From NCBI GenBank assembly GCA_038373885.1, contig JAWZYV010013004.1:124001-188000 (forward strand): DNA of 64,000 bases, read 5' to 3'. This stretch comes from Cheiracanthium punctorium (taxonomy: Eukaryota > Arthropoda > Arachnida > Araneae > Cheiracanthiidae). Numbering within the stretch: position 1 is the stretch's first letter; every line of letters begins with the position of its first letter. The notes under the pieces were generated by a model. It saw only the letters and a program-made list of their open reading frames with translations, was not told the DNA's origin and ran no database searches. Positions 20,642 through 32,904 of this stretch are shown here, piece after piece. The position numbers were made by a program, and so were the translations under genes.

Positions 20642-22035
20642 ATGGCTGAGAAAGGAATGTCACCGACCACGTTGTATACTCCATCAAAACGTGGAAAGCC
20701 AATCGAAAGTGGAGCCCGGAGAAATATATTAAATGTTTATTCTCGACTTCGAGAAGAAAACCCTCGAGAATCTGTGAATGAAATTGTTGAAAAGGTTTCT
20801 CAATTAACTGGTGTGTCGAAAAGAACAGTTTTTCGCTTAAAGAAAGAAAAGAAGACATCAAGTGCTTTAAGTACTCCTGGAAAAAAGCGACCTGGTGCCG
20901 TAGGCAAGCGTAAAAGGCTGATGGAATATGATGACTTTACGCTGTCATGCATTCGACGAAAAATTCATAGTTTTTTTCGAAGAAATGAGATTCCTACGTT
21001 GGACAAAGTTCTGAAAGAAGTGAACGATGATTCAGATATATTTTCAAAAAACATTAGCCGGACTATGTATAGATTATTAAAGGACATGGGATTTTCTTTT
21101 GAAAAAAGGAAAAGAGAGGCCGTTTTCTTGAAAGACAAGACATCATTTTATGGCGCAGAAATTATTTAAGAAAAATTAGAGAATTAAAGAAAGAAAATGC
21201 ATCAATATATTATTTGGATGAAACGTGGGTAAACGAAGGACATTCCCAAAGTCGAGTGTGGCAAGATACAAAAATTAAAAACAGTTATGAAGCCTCTTCT
21301 TCAAATTTAACAGTAGGTTTAACTGCACCTAAAGGAAAAGGAAGAAGACTGATCATAACTCATATTGGAAGCAGCGACGGATTTGTTAGAGATGCTGCAG
21401 ATATTTTTATTGAGAAAAAATCTGGCGACTACCATGAAGAAATGGATGGTAACCATTTTGAGAAATGGTTTGAGAATATCATGCCGAAGTTGAAACACAA
21501 CAGCACTATTGTGATGGACAATGCCCCATATCATTCTGTGAAGAAAGAGAAAATTCCTACAACTTCTTGGAAGAAAAGTGCTATCCAAGAGTGGTTATCA
21601 GAAAAGAACATTTTGTGGGATTCAGACATGATAAAAATTGAACTTTTGCAAAAAGTCAACGAAGTAAAACATTTGTATAACAGCTATAGAGTCGAAGAAA
21701 TTGCCGAAAAATTTGGCCATAAAGTTTTAAGACTTCCCCCTTATCACTGTGAGCTAAATCCAATTGAAATGATTTGGAGTCAAGTGAAAGGGCATGTTGC
21801 CAGAGAAAATAAAACTTTTAAACTTAATAATGTGAGGGATCTTGTAATTCAAGGAATAGAGAAGGTCTCTGTTCAAAATTGGATGAATTGCATCAATCAT
21901 GTAACCGAGAAAGAGAAAGAGATGTGGGAAATTGATGGACTTGTAGATGAAGTATGGGAAAATCAGAACTTAATTGTATCTCTGAACAGTGATTCTACTG
22001 ACAGCGATTCAGAACTATTGAGTGAAGATGTATAA
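20642..22035 (+). pseudogene. Tc1/mariner-superfamily transposase, D-D-82-E, one frameshift
   Basis: Two frames abut: 20642-21169 encodes the N-terminal DNA-binding part (helix-turn-helix-like segment near residues 45-70, TGVSKRTVFRLKKE), and the second continues from about 21150 to 22035 with the catalytic domain. A single-base loss near 21145-21155 separates them; otherwise the protein (about 465 residues) is complete, so the copy is young. Catalytic residues are visible: D in YYLDETWVN, D in IVMDNAPYH and E in ELNPIEMIW. I count 82 residues between the second D and the E, which from memory is the hallmark of the DD82E ('Sailor') group of IS630/Tc1/mariner transposases. It would cut and paste its own element in the nucleus. 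TIRs were not found. An acidic Ser/Asp-rich tail ends the protein. Confidence 0.88.
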
Positions 22036-22109
22036 ATGCTTATGATGAAAATAATACTGTTATTATTAAAATATTTTTTTCTCAATATCACTAATACTTA
22101 TTTTTAAAA

Positions 22110-22310
22110 AAAGCTGTGTACGCTAAAGGGAGCTGGTGCACGTAAAATCTGTCGCGGCTCCAATGACCTCCATGTATGACGATCCTCAGGGGTGCCAATC
22201 CAAGTGCCGATCTCTCATCTGAAATTGGTTCAAAATTAGGAGACACTTCCCAGGAGGGTTTACAGCCTTAAACCCTAGTGGGTCAGCTCCCTCCTGTGGG
22301 TATCAAACAG
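22110..22310 (+). mobile_element. SINE body fragment related to the 5S-derived SINE
   Basis: GGGAGCTGGTGCACGTAAAA, TTGGTTCAAAATTAGG and the final AAACCC-GTGGGTC blocks match 46150-46325. The 5S-like head is missing, so it is 5'-truncated or its head has been replaced. Confidence 0.7.
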
Positions 22311-22314
22311 AAAA

Positions 22315-23275
22315 AAAGGGGAATAAAATGTAGAAGTAAGATTTCATTGAAATTTTAATTGCATTAAAAATGTAGTATTGAATCTTGCATGAATATAGAA
22401 ACAATTTTTTATTATGAGATTTTTTTTCTTTTTAAACAATGTGTTTATGTACTCTTTAAGTCATACGACAAAAAGAAGAAAGCAGCCGAATCATCGCAAT
22501 ATAAATGTTTTTTCATGCTTTATGCTTCCGTTTTGATGAACGCTGTTCACATAAACTCTGCTAAATATATGCAGAAAACATTTATGAAACTGGTTTATTA
22601 TAGTCATTTAAGCATGACAAGTTTTAATGAAAATGGTTTTTATAGTAAATATTAAACTAATTTCGGAACCAAAATTTGCATTCGTATTATCATTAAATCA
22701 ATTATTTTTTAATAGAAATTATGCTTATTGAACTGCGTATTCTATTTGCACTTTTTGTCAACAGCAAATTTCCAATCTGAAAATTTTTTTGTAAATTTGT
22801 CTAAAATTTTATATTATGCGGTTATACGTCTTTCTATTATTATATGTCTTTCTATTATGCGGTTAATTTTTGAAATGTTATAAGTCAAGGAATATTTTTC
22901 ATGAAAATTGTAAAATTCGTGAAAGATAACAAATTTTGATATAAAACGGCTTTTCCAAATGAATCCTAAAAATCCATTCTGTGTGTGTTTTCTTCCTTCT
23001 AAGAATACCAAACTTTAACGATATTTCGTTGTAATTGTGAATAATTATTCATATTATTATAAACTAATTTAAAATCATTCTATCATAAAACAACTTAAGT
23101 TATTATAGACATAATAGAAATCCTTGTAATACATAATAACAATGAAAAAAAAAAACAGAAAAAAAAGATGTTTTTCCCGCCAAATATGGGGCTATGACAA
23201 TGGTTATAGACACCCCTGTGTAACCTGTTTCTCTCCCTGTGTAACCTGTTCCTATGACTACGTCTGTGATTCGGT
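22315..23275. other. AT-rich sequence, nothing recognised
   Basis: Short tandem TCTTTCTATTAT repeats lie near 22828-22858. No element or gene was identified; the frame at 22389-22655 is low-complexity. Confidence 0.45.
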
Positions 23276-23279
23276 CACT

Positions 23280-24085
23280 GTAGCTTTATCTGTACTGCCA
23301 AGTTAGGGTGAAACAGACTGTAGTTGTGTATATGTTAGTTGTCTAGATATTTTATAAGTTTCGGCTTCATCGAGACCAAATCTACGTGGATGCTTCGGCA
23401 TGGACGCGCATACGAGTCCTTTGAGACGTGGAAGAAGGGGGAGGGGCTGGATTTCTTGCATTTGTAACGGAGCGGACTCATGTCGCCTTTTCAAACATTT
23501 TAGTACTTTAGTACTGAAATAATAGTAAAAAAAAATCAGTATATATTATAAAAATGTTCTCTATACTGACGGCAGAAAGAGGAGTCCGATCCTCCACCTA
23601 TTTCCCTATATAAGCACCCATGTCCTTTGGTGAATTCCAAAGGACATGGGTGCGCATGACATTGGTGTAAATGACATGTAGCATTGGGGAGGGGGCAAAA
23701 TGTTTTGGCATGTAACATTGCAAGGGCAAAATGTTTCCTATAGTAAAAAATATTTTCAAATAGGGGAAACTCTGAATGTTCTTGAAATTTTTGAGGGGGC
23801 AATTGCTCCTTTCTCTTAGTAAGTTACGCCTATGGAATGAAGGATGAGGAACTTCTATGACAGTGATAATCAGTGTCGTAACAATAGGGCGCCAGAACGT
23901 GCAAAAGCCGATATCCCTCGGCTGCAGGGGGAGCCCTTCCCGAATAGAAAGTCCGAAAAAGAGAACTACAACGTGTTGGTTGAGCTTCTTTACATTGAGG
24001 AAGGACCCCATCCAATGAATTTGCCGTGGGTCTCAAGGGTATAGCAACGCCACTGATGATAGTGTATGCTTTATGTTTATTTTCA
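23280..24085 (+). repeat. Repeat R3, copy outside the hAT nest
   Basis: GGATGCTTCGGCATGGACGC, the AAACATTTTAGTACT block, the GGAGTCCGATCCTCCACCTA block and the GCAAAAGCCGATATCCCTCG block recur at 26040-26560 inside the nested hAT element, and more weakly at 27440-27780. All overlapping frames on both strands are incidental. Confidence 0.75.
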
Positions 24086-24089
24086 AATG

Positions 24090-24565
24090 TCCCTCCCCCC
24101 CCTCCCCTGGAGAAAATGTTCAATCCTCAGCCTGCTTAATCGTACAGCAAATTAGGTGTCTATGTATATATAAATACGCTAAGGAAAACATTTGTGTCCC
24201 TAGCACATTGCGCGAACGGATGAGTGCGAAATTTGGCACAGTTAAAAATTGTATGGAGGTGGTTGTGCGAATGTTAAAATTTTTGTGTAATATGCAAATG
24301 CACTGTAAAAAATTAAAGAAGTAATATGGCGGTCTGTATTTTGCGCCAAGTCGAGCGATGGTTCCATTGTTGTGTCAATTTTGAAATAAAAACACTAAGC
24401 AGTACTCTAGGGTTGTACCATAAAACAAAATTCGCAAAAACTGAAATTATTCCAAAGTTTGGTGAAACGGCAGTGACGAAAATGTGCTTTAGCCCTGTGC
24501 TTGGCGCCCTTTTTTAGACGGTCGATAAGTGCGCTAAGTGTTGTAAATTCAAAGTGTTTTAAAGT
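24090..24565. other. Unclassified sequence
   Basis: A plus frame at 24326-24517 has no recognised domain. No element ends were found. Confidence 0.4.
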
Positions 24566-26039
24566 AATATATACAGGCCCGTAGCTAGGGTTAGTTTAAT
24601 AAGTGGGCCCGAAAATGCCCAGGGTGGGCACGTTATTTGAATCTGCAAACTAAAACAAAACAAAACTATTTAACGGCTAAAACAATACTTCATTGCCAAA
24701 AATCTTTATATTTAATTATCAAGGCAGCCTAAGGAAAGTAAACAGCAAATATTCGACTCTGATATTTTCTTTTGCAAGAAAGTTTGTGCCGTTGCTATTT
24801 CAACAGTTGTGCCATTCAAATCAATATAGCATAAATTTTCCTGACACCTGGGGTGCTGCATGTGGAACGAATTGCTGGTCATGGACGTGAGAGCTGTCAT
24901 ACTCTGTAACAATTGTGTCTTCTCTGGGCTGAAGCGTAAATTCAGTTCTGCTATTGTTCGGTCAAAGGCATCATGGTGCATTCCTAGTAGTTCTTGTAGC
25001 AACATTTCCTTGGATTCCTAGGAACGCGGTCGTCCTCCTACAGACTCAGTCATGATGAAATCTGTGAAATGAATCGGAACCACACATATATGTTTTGGAG
25101 CCGGAATCTCTTCAGCGTGCCCAGAAGATAGCATTGTCATAGCCGATATGTATAATGTGTAAAAATGTTTAATATTTCGATGCTTTTTAATTTCTTCTAC
25201 AACATTAGCAACAATTTCTCTCGCTTGTAGCAAGTCCATAGCTTTAGACTGCTGTGCATGGCTGGATCTAACAGGGATAGAAGGGAATGCCAAAGTGTTC
25301 TAAGAAATACAAACCGAGGAGTTTTAATTTGGGAGAGCAGCTCAGTTGCTTCCATTGAAATATCACTAGACTTTGAGTCAGCACACTTCTGAAGAACCTT
25401 GATAAGTCCTGAGTCATTATTTAGAATCGCTACGGTACAGCGATAACGTCCGGACCATCATTGAGGCAATAGACGATTCCGTGCTTGCCCCTCATACACA
25501 TTTGCAACGTGATGCTTTCTGGTGAATTTATAGAGTCCACAGCAGATATCGAAGAAAATGCACAAATCTTTGTCCCCTGAAATAGCACTTATAACCACTA
25601 AGTGCAATTTATGGTTGTAGCAATGAATGTAAGGAAATTCTTTCTTGAATTGACCCTTGAGTTTAGCCTGCACACCACCGTAAGCTCTAGCAGTGGCGCC
25701 GACTACGTGGGTGCTCCGGGGCTCAAGCACCCACTGAAAAAATTCTGTGGGTGCTGAGCACCCACAGAAATTTTAGTGCCAAGTCATACTTTGAAGTTCG
25801 CAGAAAGGGCTAGGAAAAGACGTTTATGTGGGTGCTTCGGGCTTGTAAAAAAATTACGTTGGATGCTGAGCACCAGCAATCGTCTGATAACCCCTAACAC
25901 AGTGATGTACACTCAAGGAGGGTTTAACCCCCCCCGCCCCAATTATGCCATTACGTAATATGAATATTTGTAAAGCATACTGAACTTTTTGCATTATTTC
26001 AGTACAAAAATGCTTTATTTGCTTATTAGTTGTGTGATA

Positions 26040-26560
26040 TTTTAAAAGTTTAAAAGAAAATCTTTAATGAGGCCAAATGTATGTGGGTGCTTCGGTATGG
26101 ACGTCCATATGAGTACTTTAAGACGTGGAGGGAGGGGGGAGGGGTTATTTATTACATTTGTAAGGTCATCGGCAATCGCGCTTTCAAACATTTTAGTACT
26201 GAAATAGTGAAAAAAAGGTTAGCTAATATAAAAAGTTCACTATACCGACGGCTAGAGGGAGGGACCCGAGCCTCCACCTACTTCCTTATATGAGCACCAT
26301 GTCCTTTATAATTCAGATGCGCATGAGGAACTTCGATGAGACAATCACTGGCGTAACTATAGGGCGGTAGAACGGGCAAAAGCCACTGTCCCCCGGCCGG
26401 AAGGGGAGCCTTTCCCAAATAGAAAGCTAGAAAAAGTGAACTGCAACATGTTGGTTGAGATTCTGTACAATGAGGAAGGACCCTTTCCAATGAATTTATT
26501 ACGGGCCCTAACGGTATAGTCACGCCATTGATGACGACGAGTGCTTTGCAACTGCATAGT
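26040..26560 (+). repeat. Repeat R3, copy inside the nested hAT
   Basis: Matches 23280-24085 over most of its length with insertions and substitutions. Confidence 0.75.
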
Positions 26561-26874
26561 TCGAAAATAAAATTTTAGTGAGGGACGGTTGTTTTTTTTT
26601 ATGTACTACGTCAGATCTCAAGCACCCACAGAAAAGTTTTCGTGGGTGCTAAATACTTGCATGTATTTAAAGGAAGTGCTTATTTGCATGGGAGCTCCGC
26701 TCCACTACTTTTTTCTCTGTGAAATTTACACTAAATTTAAAATTTTAATTACCATCGTAATTTTTTCTGTTGATATTAATTTTATTACATCGCAAACTAA
26801 TACATAGGTAACAAAAATTCACTTAATACCTTAAATTAGGTAATTAATAAGTGGATTTTTGTTAATTGCAATAC

Positions 26875-26900
26875 AAAAAAAAAAAAAAAAAAAAAAAAAA
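26875..26900. repeat. Poly-A run, 26 bases
   Basis: A pure A homopolymer inside the nested hAT; could mark a retroposed tail on the plus strand, but no recognisable body precedes it. Confidence 0.9.
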
Positions 26901-26989
26901 GGGCTCTCGCACTTCTTTGGATAGAAATTAAACCCTGTTTAAAGGCTACTTTCAGCTTATCGCTGTAGTTCGGAAAAAAAAAAACCCAT

Positions 26990-27300
26990 GAAATTTTGGT
27001 ATACAAATACAAAAAAATTAATTATGTCAAGTATTTCAAATTTTTAGGATGTATGTTTTAGAAACTCCACTATACACTGAAATAAACAATAAACCTGTAT
27101 CATTTACGAAACTTTTAGAAAAAATTCTTTAAAATCGAAAATTTTAAAGAACGTGTTATTCTTTATTTCGGTATGTAGTGCAGCTTATAAAGAATCATCC
27201 TAAATTTTTTCGAATCCTTGGTGCGATAGTTTACTTTAATTTGTGTACTAAGACCGTTATGCAGATTTTGTTTCTTCGGCATACACCCTTATGTGCCTCG
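26990..27300 (+). repeat. Relative of the TTAA-target element
   Basis: AAAGAATCATCCTAAATTTT, TCGAATCCTTGGTGC and TTTAATTTGTGTAC blocks match 18070-18135 and 29500-29570. No TTAA duplication is evident. Confidence 0.65.
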
Positions 27301-27439
27301 GAACTGGAGTAATTATAATAAAATTCCAATAAGTAGTAACTTAGCACATACTCTAAAATTTTAAAAAGTGCATGAAAAAAAAAGAAAAAGGAATCCAAAC
27401 AGGTAATATTTTTGTCTACATAAAATAATAATTATAATA

Positions 27440-27780
27440 GTTTCTCATATGAGGACTACTTTAGAGATGTATGGGGGTCATCTTAATTTTCAGACATTTT
27501 AGCACGAAAATAATACTTAGAAGTTCAGTATGCTGTAAAAATGCTTACTATACCGATGACTAGGCGGGCTCAAATCTCAATTCCCCACTGCCACTTGCCT
27601 TCCTATCTGGCACCCATGGAAACAATGTCTTTCTAAAATTCAAAGCTTTTTCACAATGTGATGTGCGACTTCCCGCAGCCCCACAGGCAATGCCTTTGAC
27701 CATTGCAGCCGAAGTCCTAAGTGCCCCCCCCCCTTTCTGATCCACAGACCTCATCCCAGAATCTTCGTCCTCCATGGGAA
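27440..27780 (+). repeat. Repeat R3, weak third copy
   Basis: ACATTTTAGCACGAAAATAA and the CTATACCGATGACTAGGCGG block resemble 26200-26260. The minus frame at 27560-27775 is incidental. Confidence 0.5.
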
Positions 27781-27784
27781 AATG

Positions 27785-29320
27785 TATGAATACAATGAGA
27801 CTGTGTTAGCCCAAGAGTACCGAAAAACGGAGAATTTGAGACAAAGCCGCTGGCTACAATCAGAAGAAAGTTCACGCGGGAAAGATAACACAGGAGTTAG
27901 GTGAAAGACTCATTCCCATTATGGAAATGTTTTGAGATAGTTCTAATAATATTACTGCAGTATTCCGAAGTGAGTAGGTTTAATTGTTTTTATTGTAAAT
28001 AGAGAACATCAAGGTCTGTCTGTTTACAAGCACCTAATATACAACACTTTGTATGTCTCTGGAACAAAAAAAAGATGCCCATTCATCAAAAAGTGTCGGT
28101 GCTTTGGTGTTAATTGAATGAGACCAAAGCGAGGCTTCTAAGGTATAAAGGTTTGTGTCACTTTCTTCTAAAGTCTCAATTTCCTTTTCTTATTTTTGAA
28201 TGATTTTAGTGCTCATTTATTTATTGAAAAGGATGGAACAGACTGTGGTCCACAACTAACATTTCGAGATGCCTTCAGTTTCATTTTCTGCGAATATTTT
28301 GTTCAGTTTTTGTTCTTGTTTGACAAGCGGAATTAGGTACTATTTGCTTTGATCTAGTCCAATGCTGTTTTTTAAAATTATACTGAAATCATGGGCGCAT
28401 GAACACACATTACTGAAATGTATGTCTCTCGTAATTTTGCAAATTTGACCACTTAATGGTAGAGGGTAAAATATTTCTACTTCCGGAGGATACTCAAAAT
28501 CATGCCTGGAGGTTATATGGCCAGCAATTCAAAATATTTTTTGAATAATTATTAACTCTATGATAAACAACTTTTTTGTTCTACTTTATTTTTCTGTTTG
28601 CATTAAATAGTTACCAATCTTTTTTATGTGGTCCTACACACATTTCAACATAGAAAACGTTGCATTAATTCATTCTGAGAAAACTATCTAGTTTTATTTT
28701 AAAGGTATAATTTTTGTAACTTTTTTAATTTGTGGGGAAAAAAAAGAAAAGAAAATAGGCAAGGCTTAGCTGCAGCTGTTTATAGGGGCACAAAAATGTA
28801 AAAAAATAAATAAATAAATAATAATAATAATTAAAAAAAAACAGGAAATGAATGAGCTGAGAAACAATACTATGAATAACATATTTTGAAAAATGTATCA
28901 GGGATGAGATAGATTAAGTCTGAGGATTTCAGACAGGGATGAGATAGATTAAACAAGAATAAAATTGATCATGAATTGTTACATTCGAAAACTGAATCAC
29001 TTTTTATACAAAATTTCCATTTACATGACAAGAAATGTGACTGATTGTGATAATATTGTTGCATGTTTTTTTTTTTTTTTTTTTTTTTTCCAATAAACGT
29101 AGTAATACACTTTTCTTTTGCTTTGAAATTTATAATGATTAGTTAAAACCAATCAAAATTCTATTTCTAAAAGTAAAAAAAAAAAAAAAGTGAAATAGTG
29201 TAATACACCTCTTTCAGTTCTGATTTATTAGAAGGGCAAAGGGGGTGTGCGCCCAGGAATCCTCGAATTTTGACAGAGAATTCGCCTAAGGCAAACAAAT
29301 TTAAGGTGACTCCAGCACAA
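27785..29320. other. AT-rich interior of the nested hAT, nothing recognised
   Basis: Includes a small tandem duplication of AGGGATGAGATAGATTAA at 28899-28952, a T-run at 29066-29089 and simple A-rich/TAAA repeats at 28800-28840. Confidence 0.5.
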
Positions 29321-29329
29321 GCAGATTTT

Positions 29330-29620
29330 TCTAAAAGAAGGGCATTTCATCAGAAATACTTCATTACTTTACTAGACACCGGAATAAACAAAAAATTTTG
29401 CAGAATGGCCACTCTTAGAAATACTTTGCTGAGCAGTTCCACGTTTAAGATTTTTTTCTGAAAGTTTCATGAAAGTTTTCGAATTTATTGCAGTGTGTAG
29501 TGCAGCTTGTAAAGAATCATCCTGAATTTTTTCGAATCCTTGGTGCAGTTAGTTTATTTTAATTTGTGTACCAAACCCGTGAGGCAGATATAGTTTCTTC
29601 GATCCATACCCTCAGATATT
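29330..29620 (+). repeat. Relative of the TTAA-target element
   Basis: Shares CAGTGTGTAGTGCAGCTT, AAGAATCATCCTGAATTTTT and TTATTTTAATTTGTGTACC with 17786-18169 and 26990-27300. The plus frame at 29270-29461 overlaps it and is not a gene. Confidence 0.65.
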
Positions 29621-30944
29621 GGATATTTTATGTGGAGCTAAAATGATTATTTGTATTACCCATTTCCCAGTGGTAAAAATGTGCACGCAAAGTCAAATGC
29701 TTGAGTAGTTACGAGCAAGGAAGCAAATAATAATAGGAAAAGATTGAAGGGTAGTTGGAAAAGATTCCATAAAGTTGGAAAGTGTATCGTTATTCATGAG
29801 TGTGCCGTATTTTTTTTCCTTGTTCCATAAAAACCCATCTCCGGAATCAAAATCCATCTTAAAATCACCTACTAAAACTATTTTATAATCTTATAGCCAA
29901 GTACATTCCAACTATACTCCCCTTTAAAATAAATTGTCGCGTTTTGGCACCAAATTTAGCGATCCTTTATCAAAAATTACAAACCTTGTGCGACTTTCAA
30001 CATTTTATTAACCCCCCCCCCCTCCACGGACTTTTAGGGCACCCACAGAAATTTTGTAAAGTCGGCGCCTCTGAGCTCTAGCCATGACGGCAGCACCATC
30101 GTAACATTGAGAGATGATGTGTTTTGGATCTAGTCCCAGTTTATTAAGCTCACCCAGAATTGTTGTATATGTACACACTGCAATCTGCATCCAGATAAAC
30201 TTTAGTAGCAATGCTAACTAAATATTCAAATAGAATTCCTTCTTTTGCGGCACAGATGACGATAGACACATTTTTATTCCCATTCTTATCTTTTGTTCCA
30301 CCACTTTGATAGTGAAGAATGGAACATCTGCTCCCTGAACTCTTCTCGCAATTTCTTCTTGAACCATTTTCACCAATATAGAAATAATTTCATTCTGCAT
30401 TTCCGGAGATTTGTATGTAGCATTCTTTGGTATTCTAGTTATAATAACAGCTGGTTTGTTGTCCTTTCTAAATGTATATTCAAAAAGCTGCCTAAATAAA
30501 CCTGAAGAAGAGTCATCAAATTCACCATATTCCTTATCCCCTTGCAGTGGCATTCCATCAGTAACAAGGAATTTCACTATGTCCAACAGTGAAGAGATGT
30601 AATAACGGTAACCTAGCAACCAGTTAGCAAGTAACTTCAGCGTGACAATTAACGGTTATCACAATGTATTTCGAGACACACCTGATTTCGAACAACCAAA
30701 ACAGTATTTATTTATGTTCCAATTCAGATAGACCATGATACAGCCGCTTGTATAGCCCAGAAGCAGGGTGGGCACAGAATTTAGCAGGGTGGGCACGGCC
30801 CTCGTAGGCCCACCCGTAGCTACGGGCCTGAATACATATCATTTACCTTTTACAGACCAATGTTACCAATTGGGAACATCAAATTAAAAATTTATTGAAA
30901 AATTAAATTTTAACAATATTTGCTTAAAAAATTAGCAGATATAG

Positions 30945-31215
30945 TTAAAAGATTACTTGAATTTTTAGAATAGAAGTTGCATTCTGTCATTAGCGGGGAA
31001 AATGCAATAAATTATAAAAATATCTATTTTTATAAATTTTTACAGAGCTATATTGACACCCCCTTTCAAAACTTAATTTATATCTTACTTAAATTTAAAA
31101 ATAATTTTTCATGAACTCTTACTATATATATTTGACTTATTATTTAAACTACCCAACACTACATTCCGTTTTTGAAACCAATGTAATACTATAGTCAAAA
31201 ATGACCCATGCCCCC
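30945..31215 (+). repeat. Dispersed repeat R4, copy 1
   Basis: GAATTTTTAGAATAGAAGTT through the CAGAGCTATATTGACACCCC block and the ATTTAAACTACCCAACACTA block match 41605-42066 in the same orientation. Confidence 0.7.
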
Positions 31216-31385
31216 AATTTCGAATACAGTGAAAATTGTATACAATATTTCCCCCCATTTAAATGACTAGTGCACCTTAACTAACGCATTAGAAGACAAA
31301 GTATGTGGAAAAAACATTTTAAAATATGTCTGTATCTAAATTTGATTTGTAAAAGGTTAAGCCAATTTAAACGATGAAAAAAGAA

Positions 31386-31612
31386 GCTGGGAGTGGGATT
31401 CGAACCCACATATTCACGAACCTGAGAACCTCGCTTGGCGTAGTAACACGATAAATTCACCATGTATAAACATCCATTAACAATTTATTAGAATTTGAAT
31501 TTTTCAACAGATACAAGTATATTCAATTTAGTTTTCTAGATTCGCGTACACACACATTCAGCTGACATATACACACATATGCGCATCAGGACGGGCCGTT
31601 TTACCGTACCAG
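31386..31612 (-). tRNA. tRNA-Ser-like copy W, 5'-truncated, interrupted
   Basis: On the minus strand the 3' half (31386-31426) is well preserved: TCAGG for the anticodon stem, a short variable arm, a perfect T arm (GTGGG TTCGAAT CCCAC) and acceptor TCCCAGC. Upstream is the interrupting sequence, related to the 150-nt segment of copies Y and Z, then a GGCTGGTACGGTAAAACGG block matching the intron start. The D-arm and acceptor 5' half are lost. Flanks also match copies Y and Z, so this is part of a larger repeat unit. Confidence 0.65.
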
Positions 31613-32198
31613 CCTTCGGAATTTTTGTGTCTTTTCATTAGTTTTATCTTTGGAGCGACATTCTTTACTTTTACATGCTAATTGTGTTATTGTTTTTCTA
31701 AAAGAGTTTCTATCACAAAATAATGGATATACTGAATACATAAAAATTAACATTTTAAACACATTATAGGTTATATAAACCAATAAAAAGATATTGTTAT
31801 GCGCCTTTAGATGGAAAAGCGGTCCGTTTGTCAGAATGATGAGCTTTCACACCGTCTACTGTGTTCTACGCCGTTTCCACACGTCCATAACGGGTCCAGA
31901 AAAAGAAATTGCTCTTAAAATTTATATTTTACAATGTAACAAATATGAATCGTATGTTCCGGCACAGCATAATTGTGACTAAAAACTTGTGTAAATTTTG
32001 TTTCTTTGAATTTGATGTATAAAACACTATAATATACTTTTGGTAGACGCAATCATTGCTGGGAGAGGAAATCAATCCCCAATTGCGCAAATAAATGGAC
32101 GATGAATATGATATCACTGCATTTTATTTTAAACATAGCTACAAACCTTACCTTAGAATAATTCATACACTAAAACAAATTAAACGAACAAAAATGAA

Positions 32199-32246
32199 AC
32201 CGGGATTGGAACTCGAACCCTCAAGTACCGCGTTTATGGACGTGAG
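32199..32246 (-). tRNA. tRNA-Ser-like 3' half, left-arm copy
   Basis: Minus-strand 3' half with TCACG, variable arm, TTCGAGT loop and acceptor end TCCCGGT. The mirror copy is at 42386-42433. No 5' half was found nearby, so not a gene. Confidence 0.5.
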
Positions 32247-32334
32247 ACCCTCGCCGTAAAAGAAATGCCGCTCATTCACCAGGCTGAAGCATCCCGATGA
32301 CTGATTTCATACAAGTTGGGACCTTTTAGAATGA

Positions 32335-32610
32335 AATAAATGGAGGGCACCCCCTACCTCGGCCTAGATCCCTCGTGACGATAATCGATCTTGATTGTCT
32401 GTTTGTGGGATTACGTCCGATCAGCTAGGCGTAGGCTCTAGACCGAGGAGTGGGGTGCCCCCGTGGGGTCTTTCTTAGGGGTCCTATCCCGAATTTACTC
32501 TAATTTCCGGAGGAAACCACGGAAAACTTCGAACGGTTAGGTCGGCGGACGCAACCTGGTTTTGAACCAGGCACCTTCCGTCTCCCAGTTCAGGATTGAT
32601 TTGTGTGAAT
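32335..32610. mobile_element. SINE family B, two facing fragments
   Basis: A forward tail fragment (GGAGGGCACC...CGGCCTAGATCCC) at about 32342-32374 faces a reverse copy at 32435-32605 with GGTCCTATCC, GGAGGAAACCACGGAAAACT, a GGTTTTGAACCAGGCACCTT head and TCTCCCAGTTCAGG. Family B has a body distinct from A and occurs forward at 40700-40900 and 41405-41610. Confidence 0.7.
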
Positions 32611-32835
32611 GAGGCAACGCTACACTAGGACGATCTGCCAAGGATGTGGGGGGGGGCTTGGCATGAGGACTTTCTAAGGGGTTCTAACGCGTATTCACGT
32701 TACATCTGGAGGAAACTTACCGAAACTCCAGACCGTTAGACCGACAACCGCGCGATGGGAACCGAACCCGGGACCTTCACACTTCGGCTGTCTATCATTT
32801 TCAGTGGCATAACCACTGTGCCGAGGCCCCAGTTC
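32605..32835 (-). mobile_element. tRNA-derived SINE, family A
   Basis: Reverse orientation, with GCTACACTAGGACGATCTGC, GGGGTTCTAACGCGTATTCA, CCCGGGACCTTCACACTTCG and a CAGTGGCATAACCACTGTGC head. Near full length. Confidence 0.8.
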
Positions 32836-32904
32836 AGGAGCGGTATGAGCTCGGATACTGGTCGGGATATCTTCCAGGTATTGGTCGGAGGAGTTATGAA
32901 TTTT

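Larger units (their letters stand above)
25691..30073. mobile_element. hAT element nested in the outer hAT transposase
   Basis: Left end CAGTGGCGCCGACTACG and right end AGTCGGCGCCTCTG are TIRs. AGCTCTAG occurs perfectly on both sides (25683-25690 and 30074-30081). Just inside both ends are palindromic GTGGGTGCT...AGCACCCAC blocks. The 4.38-kb interior contains R3 copies, TTAA-family copies and poly-A/T runs, but no transposase frame, so it is non-autonomous and probably itself composite. Confidence 0.93.
24712..30619 (-). pseudogene. hAT transposase pseudogene (ZMYM1/DUF4371-like), split
   Basis: The minus-strand pieces in order are 30619-30218, 30211-30082, then after the nested element 25682-25458, 25293-25018 and 25005-24712. 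The first piece has GMPLQGDKEYG, typical of the DUF4371/ZMYM1-like part of hAT transposases. The next has ISQCYDGAAVMA, the conserved second-aspartate region, and the continuation after the insertion has FPYIHCYNHKLHLVV, the C-H motif that follows it in this family. The nested element falls directly after the CYDGAAVMA motif. There are also at least one frameshift near 30290 and stops near 25300-25450. The C-terminal dimerisation domain is missing. No function is expected. Confidence 0.85.
24574..30830 (-). mobile_element. hAT element (outer), with transposase remnants
   Basis: Left end CAGGCCCGTAGCTAGGG and right end CCGTAGCTACGGGCCTG form TIRs. AATATATA (24566-24573) and AATACATA (30831-30838) match at 7 of 8 bases, giving an 8-bp hAT TSD. 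Without the 4383-bp insertion and its TSD the element is about 1.87 kb, too short for a full hAT gene, so it is an internally deleted derivative. Its coding remnants lie on the minus strand. Confidence 0.9.
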
